In this document: positions 56,508 through 64,000 of the stretch, in pieces
Position numbering within the stretch: the stretch's first letter is position 1
Layout of the letters: each line of letters opens with the position of its first letter
Program-made: the position numbers and the translations under genes
Notes under the pieces: generated by a model
Seen by the model: the letters and a program-made list of their open reading frames with translations, nothing else
Told to the model about the DNA's origin: nothing
The model's database searches: none
NCBI RefSeq assembly: GCF_030848805.1
Contig: NW_027270080.1
Span: 173,777 to 237,776, forward strand
DNA: 64,000 nucleotides
Direction: 5' to 3'
Source of the DNA: Temnothorax longispinosus
Lineage: Eukaryota; Arthropoda; Insecta; Hymenoptera; Formicidae

Positions 56508-56571
56508 GATATCGAAGGCAGGATCGATGTACTGCCTACAACAAAGGAAAAGTACATCTCATTTACTAAAC
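56508..56571 (+). pseudogene. Second small polymerase B fragment (right)
   Basis: Mirror of 55292-55229; the frame continues as HKQKRLCTAEERRLRTANET, of unknown origin, up to 56672. Confidence 0.7.
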
Positions 56572-56640
56572 ATAAACAGAAACGGCTATGTACAGCTGAA
56601 GAACGACGACTACGAACAGCCAACGAAACGCTAACCGAAC

Positions 56641-57591
56641 ATGAGACCGTTAAAATCGACCGATGTGGATAATAATATCGAAAAGCGACGGTTGGTGGAC
56701 AAATTGCATGCACCGGCGAGATGAAATTTTCCCCGCAGACACGTCATAGTGCGAGGGTACGACGACCTGTGGCAAGCTGATATCGTCGAGATGCGTCCGT
56801 ACTCGCGTTTCAACGGAGGCTACCACAACATATTCACCGTCATCGATGTGTTGAGCAAGTACGCCTGGGCTGTGCCGCTCAAGGGTAAAGGTGGCAGCGA
56901 GACAGCTGACGCTATCGCCGAGATAATTCGAGATAGCGGGAGGTGCCCTAGTAATCTACAAACCGACATGGGGAAGGAATTTTACAACACCGACGTGCAA
57001 CGTCTCGTGAGAAATATCATCATTATTCCACGTTTTCGGTGATGAAGGCGTCGGTCGTCGAGCGATTCAATCGCACGTTAAAAAACAACATGTGGAAAAT
57101 GTTTACGCTCAATGGAACTTGACAAGTGATTTGACGCGTTATCGCGACTCGTGTCGGATTACAATGCGCGCAAGCATCGAACGATCGGCATGCGACCCGT
57201 CGACGTTACCCCCGCGATCGCCGAAAGACTCTTGGCTACGGTGTACAGCGCGATAAAGATCGCGGGCCCGGCAAAGTTCAAAGCGGGCGACTCGGTACGC
57301 GTCAGCAAATACAAGACAATTTTCGAGAAGGGTTACACGCCGAATTGGACCACCGAGGTGTTTAAGATCGTTAAAGTGCAGCATACCAATCCCGTTACCT
57401 ACCTACTCGAGGACTATCGTGGAAAATCCGTCGCTGGAGCGTTCTACGAGTACGAGTTGCATCGCGCGACTTATCCTGACGTGTATCTCGTGGAGAAAGT
57501 ACTGCGCAGGAGGGGCGACGAGGTTTACGTGAAATGGCTGGGATTCGATGGATCACACAACTCATGGATACACAAAGACAATGTGATTTAA
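56641..57591 (+). pseudogene. Polinton integrase with chromodomain (right)
   Basis: Mirror of 55161-54211. Shares the TGA after HAPAR and the TGA region near 57120, and adds a one-base deletion near 57018 that shifts the frame before the catalytic Glu, plus one extra T near 57118. The chromodomain half (57151-57591, 146 residues) is identical to the left copy. Confidence 0.88.
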
Positions 57592-57904
57592 TTCGTGCAA
57601 ACTGTATTTTATTCTTAATATAAAAATGATACATGTAAAGTGTTTGAAATATGTAATACATATACAGTATATAATAAAAAAAATATTCAATACTAAATAC
57701 ATGTGCGATATCTCTATTAATATCCCTTCTCATATATAATACGATATTTACTCGAGGACTATTGTGACTTTCGTGCTTCGTGGCGCTATATACAAATTTT
57801 TTTCTTAGAGAAGGGGATGGTTACTGCGTAGATGTATCTATTTCACACTATTTTTTACGACGCAGTACGCGAGACAAAGAAATAAGAAATAATCTTTCAA
57901 GATT

Positions 57905-57972
57905 CAATTGGAGAGCGAGAGAGAGAGAGCAAAGGTATATAATGAGGGATGAAGCGCATCGAGCCGCATTAG
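57905..57972 (+). promoter_or_regulatory. Duplicated promoter-like cassette upstream of protease (right)
   Basis: Mirror of 53897-53830, with one extra GA. Confidence 0.6.
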
Positions 57973-58207
57973 TGTAAGATTGAGAGCATATGTGCAGCGT
58001 TTCTTCGTTATTGTGTGGTTAAACACGTTATCACATGCAAGTGAAGAAAGTGAGGCTGTAAAAGAGAGGTTGTGAATCGATTGACACTGGTAAATATATA
58101 TATTTATATTATTAAAAATTATTAGAGTGTATTGTTACATACTTTTTTGTGAAAGCAAAATTTTATAACATTATACTTTCTTTTTTTGGCAAGGTTTCCA
58201 CCACATT

Positions 58208-58825
58208 ATGGAGGTAGTGGTGGTGGTGGAAGGCTTCGGTCTGAGGCTCACGCAAAGGGATCTTCACACGCTGGTCGACTTAAATTGGTTAAACGACGAA
58301 GTGATAAACTTTTATATGAACCTGCTTATCGCCAGAGGAACATCTTCCGACGCGTATCCGAAAGTGCACGCGATGAACACGTTTTTTTACCCAAAACTTC
58401 TGTCGGGTGGTCACTCGTCGCTAAAGCGATGGACTAGGAAGGTGGACATATTTGCGCAGGATCTTGTGGTTGTGCCTGTACATTTGGACGTTCACTGGTG
58501 TATGGCAATAATAGATTTTCGCGATAAGACGATTGTTTATTACGACAGTATGGGTAGCAATAATTCAAAATGTCTGGCTGTGTTAAAACTTTATTTACAA
58601 GATGAAAGTCTTGACAAAAAGAAGCAACCTTATGATATGAGTGGCTGGAAATGTCAGTCCGCAAAGAACATTCCACAACAGATGAATGGTAGCGATTGTG
58701 GTGTGTTTTCGTGCATGTTCGCCGAGTATGTCTGTGCATGTAAAGAAATTACATTCACGCAGAATGATATGCCATACCTTAGGAATAAAATGCTTAGGGA
58801 GATATTAACAGGCAATATTTTATAA
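58208..58825 (+). CDS. Ulp1-like cysteine protease (right arm), intact
   Basis: Mirror of 53596-52979: 205 residues, same His96, Asp113, Gln158 and Cys164. Differences: Gly for Asp in M-S-D-W-K (position 146) and Leu for Val at the last residue. Being open in both arms while polymerase and integrase are broken in both is notable. Upstream: cassette at 57905-57972, possible GTAAAT donor near 58090, acceptor at 58180-58191. Confidence 0.88.
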   Translation: MEVVVVVEGFGLRLTQRDLHTLVDLNWLNDEVINFYMNLLIARGTSSDAYPKVHAMNTFFYPKLLSGGHSSLKRWTRKVDIFAQDLVVVPVHLDVHWCMAIIDFRDKTIVYYDSMGSNNSKCLAVLKLYLQDESLDKKKQPYDMSGWKCQSAKNIPQQMNGSDCGVFSCMFAEYVCACKEITFTQNDMPYLRNKMLREILTGNIL

Positions 58826-59099
58826 TAAACTGTTTTCATTGAATAAATGATTATATTATAATTTACATTGCATTTAATTTTTTGTAAAAGAATATATATC
58901 TTCACCCCGTTTACAATGTGAAGTGAAAAATTATCATTATTTTCACGTATATATTGTCACAATCTTACAGAATCTCTTGCAGCAGTTATATCACATAAAT
59001 GTATACTACATACATTTTTTTACCCGGGGAAATCCTCATAGGATACCCCCAGCCTCCGGAGAGAGGCCGGGCGGTTATGTCGGACTTTTACATAGATAT

Positions 59100-59116
59100 A
59101 TTCATACATACATACA

Positions 59117-59150
<34 letters not shown>

Positions 59151-59173
59151 CATACATACATACATACATACAT
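59100..59173. repeat. (ACAT)n microsatellite (right)
   Basis: Mirror of 52613-52706, different unit number. Confidence 0.95.
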
Positions 59174-59344
59174 TACGTTATATTCGGTAATGTCCCCACG
59201 GCAACGTATCGGTCGAATCCGGCACGATATATCGCTTATCGTCGTACGGATTCAGAGCGAATTTCGTCTCGCTAATAGTGTACACTTCGTGCATTTTTTA
59301 TCTTATGCACGACTGTGGGTCGACTGATTCGCGAAGCGAATTCG

Positions 59345-59484
59345 CGAAGCGAATTCGCGAAGCGATATAAAATTAAGATTCATCGACTCGTACAAATTTC
59401 TGAGCGCGAGTCTCGCAAATTTGGCATCTTTCCTTGTTATTGATAAATTGAATATTATACGATCAAAATTTTCCACGGTGTCTT
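59345..59484 (+). pseudogene. Inverted polymerase B segment (right)
   Basis: Mirror of 52315-52455; adjoining palindromic unit has three copies here. Confidence 0.7.
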
Positions 59485-60543
59485 TCACGCGTTTAGTAAA
59501 TGAGATGTATTTTTCCTTTGTTATAGGCAGTACATCGATTGAGCCTTCGAACGCGGCAGCTATCTCCTTGATAATAAAGTGCGCGTCATAGCCCGACAGA
59601 TTGTGCAATATTACTGGGATGAAGTGAGAATCCTTATAATACAGATTGCACGTCGAGTGTGCTGGACCTCTGTACCGCCCGGTCGGGTGGCATTGATCGC
59701 GCGCTTTATTATCATCAGGCGCGAATTGTTGTTCGCATATATGACATTTCGTCGCGCTGTGAAATGTCTCCCACTCGTCTCGCGTTAAATCTTTCATGCA
59801 TACAATGTCGGACAGGATGTTCTTTACGCGATGCGCCAATCGACGAACCACGCGACACAGTCGTTATCGCGACGAAATCGATACGTCGATAACGTTTCGT
59901 CGTACAAGCACTGTACGTAGTATGCTATACTACATACCCGATGATGTTGGTAGGCGTATGACGCGTGTTCCGTATCCGGTTGTGTCTTCTACAGCACGCA
60001 CTCCAGATCGGCGTACACCACGAAAGGAAGTCGCTCTTTCCTGCTGTGGTTCTTGAAGTTGAGCCACTTGTTGTTCTCGCTCGGTAGTCGGATTGCGCAT
60101 TTGTTTACCTCTCGACAGTCCACGGTGTGGGCTTCCAATTTCATGCTTGTGTAAAAAATAGTGCAGACATCTACAGAAAAAGAAACATATATATTATAAA
60201 TTTTTTTACAAAAAAACATAAAATGATATATATTATTAAAAGAAGTAGAGGTACTTACCGATCGCAAATGTACTTCCGACTATGGTGTGTGCTCAATTGT
60301 GAGCTCACGAGACGGGATAGATGTTTAATCCATGCAAAATGTCCAACATTGTCGTCTCGTGGGTCCTGCATGTACAGCAGATTCACATGTTTTTTTATCA
60401 CTCGTGCGGTCGGTAAGCCGTATCGGGAGAACGTTTGAAGTCTTCTGTCCCTCGATGATATAGAGTTTCGCTAATGTGGGCTCGATAACGTGTAGCTCGT
60501 GTCGCGGTTCTATATGGTCTGTATTAATTATCGCACCGGTCAT
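59485..60543 (-). pseudogene. Polinton DNA polymerase B, N-terminal and exonuclease part (right)
   Basis: Mirror of 51256-52314 with intron 60258-60171. The same TAG after the Exo I motif and the same frame breaks are present. The first frame (60543-60325) is longer than on the left because of an indel in the A-run (KKTCESAV), but still out of frame with the zinc region. No palm domain. Confidence 0.8.
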
Positions 60544-60794
60544 TATACGCCTTTCAATCGCTGGTCAATCGCAACTTCACACCCTCGAGTCGCGCGATTC
60601 GGGCAACCAACGATTGCCTCTGCCCGATCGTTGGATTGTCGGAGAGCCGCTGACGTTTTTTTGGTACTACAACGTGTCTCGAGCTGCTCGACGAATTCCG
60701 CGCATTGCAGCGCCCATGTGTAATATTCACCCAAGGTAGCTACTTGGTCGGACAGCTCCAATAGATCGCGTTCGGTTTGCTCGAATTGATCCAT
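60543..60794 (-). pseudogene. Polinton ORF D (right arm), frameshifted
   Basis: Mirror of 51006-51245. An extra A in the A-run after CSTKK shifts the frame, giving an unrelated tail. First 45 residues identical to the left copy. Confidence 0.6.
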
Positions 60795-60801
60795 GTTTTA
60801 T

Positions 60802-61509
60802 CTACTCAGATTTAGGTTGTTCATCAGATTCAGGTTGTTCATCACCACGAAGTCGACAAACCGGCATGTCGTCCAATAGCGATACTTCATTAGATATCAA
60901 TGGTTTATATGGTAATAGCGTTGCAGACACATATTGTTCATCACCATCATACCAACCATCACTTTGACACATTTCCCATTGCCACTTCCCAATAGTGACA
61001 CTCCTTATACTCGGACCTAAAGTCAGGTTTATTGTAAAAGGAAAGGGTTTTGTCACAGATGAAGCTGTATGAGCTTTATCCTCGTTCCGCGCCTGTATGT
61101 ACATTCTCCATTTTGAGCTACCGTACCAGTTATTATTATATCCGAAATCCTTGATAACAACTCCTTGTCTATGAACAATGCGTTTATCGGTTCCTCGTAT
61201 CCCGAGTTCGCGATCGCGAACAAAGTGCGCTAGTGAGTTTCGTTGCACATCCGTCGATTTTCCTCCTCGATCTTCTTCACACAAAGCTTTGGCGATATCA
61301 TCTAATAAAGCTTCATTATAAAATAAATGATCGAAGTATATAAAGTCACTACTTTCTTCGATTTCATCGATGTCAATTTTATAGTCCGGTGTCCATGGGC
61401 GATTACATGTCATTTCTTCTTGCTCAATGTTATAAAAATGTTCACGTCGCAACCGATGTATCACTCTCAAATCGTATGCTAATGCGGCTCGATGTGCTTC
61501 ATCCCTCAT
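60802..61509 (-). CDS. Polinton ORF C (right arm), intact, unknown function
   Basis: 235 residues from ATG at 61509 (MRDEAHRAALAYDLRV). Features: basic N-terminus, acidic stretch DIDEIEESSDFIYFD, central KWRMYIQARNEDK and FPFTINLTLGPSIRSVTIGKW, and an acidic repeat at the C-terminus (DEQPESDEQPKSE). No domain recognised; the mixed beta-rich centre could fit a structural or DNA-binding protein, but this is a guess. It is the largest intact frame in the element besides the protease. Followed 8 bp later on the same strand by ORF D. Confidence 0.6.
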   Translation of the reverse strand: MRDEAHRAALAYDLRVIHRLRREHFYNIEQEEMTCNRPWTPDYKIDIDEIEESSDFIYFDHLFYNEALLDDIAKALCEEDRGGKSTDVQRNSLAHFVRDRELGIRGTDKRIVHRQGVVIKDFGYNNNWYGSSKWRMYIQARNEDKAHTASSVTKPFPFTINLTLGPSIRSVTIGKWQWEMCQSDGWYDGDEQYVSATLLPYKPLISNEVSLLDDMPVCRLRGDEQPESDEQPKSE

Positions 61510-61544
61510 TATATATACCTTTGCCCTCTTTCTCGCTCCAATTG
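61479..61544 (-). promoter_or_regulatory. Duplicated promoter-like cassette before ORF C (right)
   Basis: Mirror of 50258-50323 with changes in the GA run and TATATATA instead of TATATA. Confidence 0.6.
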
Positions 61545-62124
61545 ATAGATCATTTCTTCCTTTGTTTTATGTACTGCGTCGTAAAAAATAGCGCGAAATT
61601 GTTTAGTCTACGCTATGACACCCCCTTTTCCTAGAAAAAACATTTGCTCACGACGAACATGTCCCTACAGGTTCGATGCGTTATCGGGTCGATCATCGTC
61701 TCGATGACGTCATTTCTTCCTTTGTTTTTTTCACGTACTGCGTAGATGGATTGTTTTTTAAGTATAAATCATACTATATTTTCTTCGAGCGCATTTCTAT
61801 TCGAGCCGTATATGCGACGTCCGCTGGAGCATCGGTTGCACGAATTGGTAATCAAATATTGCATATCATAACATAGAAGCGAGGTGCCGCGATGTTCCGG
61901 CGAACCTCGGCGCTCGCCTTTGTAGTGCGAGACATATTTTGTCTTACGACTATCATTTTTATACACCGCCATTATATTTTTTCTCTGTCGACTTCTGCAA
62001 CCGTCATTGAATTCAGTCTCGTCGAGTCCGCGCAAAGTGTTACACGTATATATTTTTTTATAAAGTTTCCTGTGTACGAACGTGTTTTTTTTTGTGTTCG
62101 GGTGAATAAACTAAGTTTCTTGTA

Positions 62125-62376
62125 ATGCCTCCGCGCGAACCTTTTGTGCCTACAGACATAGAAGACAGTGAAATTTTGAGGGGGCCCGACGCTCCCCAGA
62201 TTGAAGACGTTATAGAGGCGTTTGAAGGCGCTCTTCCCGCGCCTCGGCTTCCGTTTGGGGGCACGATATCCGCGCCCGGCCGCGCGCGGGAGGACCTGTT
62301 CCGCCTTACGAGGGGCCGATTTCCCCTCATGGACGATACGTTGATTGCTTACGCGAACCGCGTAGCGAGTTTGTAG
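62125..62376 (+). CDS. Polinton ORF B (right arm), unknown function
   Basis: Mirror of 49673-49422, 83 residues, same sequence. ATG at 62125. Upstream, 61960-62120 is an AT-rich leader with TATAT runs. Precedes ORF A on the same strand. Confidence 0.55.
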   Translation: MPPREPFVPTDIEDSEILRGPDAPQIEDVIEAFEGALPAPRLPFGGTISAPGRAREDLFRLTRGRFPLMDDTLIAYANRVASL

Positions 62377-62464
62377 AGAGATAAAAAACACGTCTACTAC
62401 TAAGGGGTATAAGTTTCTGGTGAGACGCTTACTAAACGTAGTACTCCACACATGTGAAGTAGCA

Positions 62465-62773
62465 ATGGAACAAGACTATTATATATCGATGAGGAGATTT
62501 TCGATATTGCGGATGGCGGATCACCCGTACCCCTTTCATAAGCAACAGAGAATACCGCTACGTCAAAGCCATATAAGTATAAACGTCGTAACGTATCTCA
62601 CTGTCAGGGAGATAGGAGTGTTAAACAGAAGAGGAAACCGAATGATGTCAGGAATCTTTTTCCAACTGAAACTATTTGAGAACGTGGAGGGGTGGGTAAA
62701 CCCGACCCGTATAGATCGATTTCTTCGGGCAGTGGACAGTCAAGAAAACGTGGGCGTTATTTCATGGCCGTGA
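62465..62773 (+). CDS. Polinton ORF A (right arm), unknown function
   Basis: Mirror of 49333-49025 with the same 102-residue product. It follows ORF B by about 90 bp on the same strand, so the two may share one transcript. The frame-shifted continuation is at about 62764-62853. Confidence 0.55.
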   Translation: MEQDYYISMRRFSILRMADHPYPFHKQQRIPLRQSHISINVVTYLTVREIGVLNRRGNRMMSGIFFQLKLFENVEGWVNPTRIDRFLRAVDSQENVGVISWP

Positions 62774-63289
62774 TTCCCGAAAGTTATTTCGAGGGATGTC
62801 GCAAGACTTTGAGGATTTCCGACTGTCAGGTACTAATAGAGATAATGTCATAGAAATATGTTGTTTACGACGAACATGTTTGGACAGGTTCGATGCGTTA
62901 TCGGGTCGATCATCGTCCCGATGACGTCATTTTTTCCTTTGTCTTCCACGTACTGCGTAGATAGATTGTTTAGTCTACGCGCGATAACCGCCCCCCTTTT
63001 CCTAGAAAAATGTTGTTTACGACGAGCGTGTCCCGACAGGTTCGATGCGTCATCGACAAAAAAAACACAAAAAACACGCTACTACGCAGTGCCCTATCGA
63101 GTTAGTCTTACCATTGTGCGCCGCCTAGCGGCGTCGTTGCGAACGAGGCCCCCGCGGCGCGACCGCGGCCCCCGCGGACCCCCCACGCGGCTCCCGCGGA
63201 CCCTCGCGCGGCCCCCGCGGCCCCCGCGGCCTCGCGCGGCCCACGCGGACCCCGCGGCGCGACCGCGACCGCAACCCGCGGCGCGGGTG

Positions 63290-63480
63290 AGTCATCCCGG
63301 TGAGTAATCCCGGTGACTCATCCCGGTGAGTCATCCCGGTGACTCATCCCGGTGGTATGTCAAGGTCAACCCCCCTCCCCCCCCTCTCCCCCGCGAAATC
63401 CGATACCCTTGTGTAACCCGATACCCTTGTGTAACCCGATACCCCTGTGTAACCCGATATCCCTGTGTAACCCGATACCC
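63290..63480. repeat. Terminal tandem repeats (right)
   Basis: Mirror of the left tandem repeats: GAGTCATCCCGGT units at 63290-63358 and TGTGTAACCCGATACCC units at 63395-63480. The neighbouring GC-rich block at 63140-63290 differs in repeat number from the left arm. Confidence 0.85.
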
Positions 63481-63749
63481 CGCTCCTCCCCCCTCCCCCT
63501 CCCCCCCCCCCGCGAAATCCGATACCCCCCCCTCCCTCACACCCCCCCTCGGAGCTCCCGAGTCTGAACCGGCCTATACACACTACTTACAATAATATAA
63601 GTGACAAATTTATTACAGATTGGGGAAAACTATTATAGAATATATTAATCATTATGATATATATGGATGAGTAATGTGCATTATACCTATTTAAATTGAA
63701 GTCAGTAAATATAGTAGTTAAGTCGTGAATAACTGCATAAAATCAAGTT

Positions 63750-63751
<2 letters not shown>

Positions 63752-63795
<44 letters not shown>
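63752..63795. repeat. (TA)n microsatellite
   Basis: 44 bp of TA, directly at the end of the mariner; mariners insert at TA. Confidence 0.95.
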
Positions 63796-63796
<1 letters not shown>

Positions 63797-64000
63797 TACC
63801 TTGATCAAAAAGTTCCCGGAATTTATTTAGAAAATGCAAAACACAAGTTTATTCATCAATATTAATATTGTCCCTTTCAAAGTACTCCCCATCGACTGCA
63901 ACGCACTTATGCCAGCGCTTGATCCAATCCTCGAAACATTTTTTATACTCGGTGTTCGGTATGGCCATCAGAGCCGTCTTCGATTTTTCCATTATCTCCT
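63796..64000 (-). mobile_element. Tc1/mariner-type element, 3' end
   Basis: The end sequence (minus) reads AGTTCCGGGAAC-like, AAATTCCGGGAACTTTTTG, next to the TA run, followed inward by the transposase C-terminus. The rest lies beyond the window. Confidence 0.75.
63849..64000 (-). CDS. mariner transposase, C-terminal end (partial)
   Basis: Minus-strand frame open from the window edge to TAA at 63849. Reads KTALMAIPNTEYKKCFEDWI, then KRWHKCVAVDGEYFERDN. The pattern F-x-D-W-x-x-R-W-x-x-C and G-x-Y-F-E is the usual end of mariner transposases. The catalytic D,D34D part is outside the window. No stop or shift within the visible 50 codons. Confidence 0.85.
   Translation of the reverse strand, partial: EIMEKSKTALMAIPNTEYKKCFEDWIKRWHKCVAVDGEYFERDNINIDE

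Larger units (their letters stand above)
48216..63587. mobile_element. Palindromic Polinton/Maverick-like element
   Basis: 15.4-kb unit made of two inverted arms (48216-55881 and 55919-63587) around a 37-bp loop. Flanked by the 6-bp direct repeat TACAAT (48210-48215 and 63588-63593), and starts AG / ends CT, both as known for Polintons. Each arm encodes a Polinton-type polymerase B fragment, a Ulp1-like cysteine protease and a retroviral-type integrase with chromodomain, plus small ORFs. No polymerase palm motifs, FtsK-like ATPase or capsid gene was recognised. All outer sequences on one arm have a mirror on the other, with constant coordinate sum near 111800. Confidence 0.85.
55919..63587 (-). 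repeat. Right arm of the palindrome
   Basis: Mirror of the left arm. Private changes include a one-base deletion in the integrase core (near 57018), an extra A in ORF D (near 60660), and three instead of two copies of a GCGAAGCGAATTC unit (59329-59364). Confidence 0.9.

Noticed and set aside
58186..58437. 83-codon frame overlapping the protease (F-P-P-H-Y-G-G-S start)
   Set aside because: It is a shifted reading of the protease start and has no motif, whereas the protease frame has all catalytic residues.
48216..63587. Palindrome as a pure assembly artefact
   Set aside because: Private indels in each arm and matching TACAAT flanks argue for a real structure, but it is not excluded and is listed as the main check.

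Overview
This window is almost entirely transposable-element sequence from an animal genome, most likely an insect. The element families (I/Jockey-type LINE with RNase H, Ty1/copia, Ty3/gypsy, P element, mariner, Helitron-like repeats, Polinton/Maverick) and several protein segments look like those common in ant genomes. The ant assignment is recall-based inference. No intact host gene was recognised. One assembly gap of 500 N lies at 33647-34146.

Layout. (1) 1-6300: a LINE on the minus strand whose ORF1 is split by a solo gypsy LTR (2237-3168) and by a hAT-like foldback element (3309-4856, 8-bp duplication). (2) 6507-7490: a copia integrase remnant. (3) 7500-15611: a plus-strand gypsy whose apparent 5' LTR was hit by a complete copia (7844-12591, 5-bp duplication AGGCG). 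The gypsy ends abruptly inside RNase H and is joined to a SWIM zinc-finger gene fragment. (4) 15896-16226: a CA tract followed by a GT tract. (5) 16908-23417: a second gypsy, minus strand, with two LTRs, a 4-bp duplication, a tRNA-Lys-type primer site and an extra third ORF. (6) 23660-30452: a plus-strand LINE of the same family as the first, with two 5' UTR monomers. (7) 30461-32291: an internally deleted P element with an 8-bp duplication. (8) 34147-43070: microsatellites, a tRNA-derived SINE, and a long field of Helitron-like repeats interrupted by another solo LTR. (9) 45600-48084: foldback and MITE elements. (10) 48216-63587: a 15.4-kb Polinton-like element. (11) 63796-64000: the end of a mariner.

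The most unusual object is the Polinton-like element. It is an almost perfect palindrome: two inverted arms of about 7.67 kb around a loop of about 37 bp, flanked by a 6-bp direct repeat (TACAAT). Each arm carries the same set: small ORFs, a broken protein-primed-type DNA polymerase B limited to its N-terminal and exonuclease parts, an intact Ulp1-like cysteine protease, and a broken chromodomain integrase. No polymerase palm, packaging ATPase or capsid gene was recognised. The arms share several disabling mutations but also differ by private indels.

The second highlight is in the gypsy LTR family (three copies here). Between the TATA box and the polyadenylation signal, so in the transcribed leader, lies a row of about eight short stem-loops with a GGG-(N)4-CCC core. 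Their outer stems covary between copies, with G-U intermediates on the element's RNA strand, which suggests selection for RNA structure.

Most coding sequences are decayed, and gene boundaries below are given as pseudogene spans. Where only one frame is open, the span is that frame.
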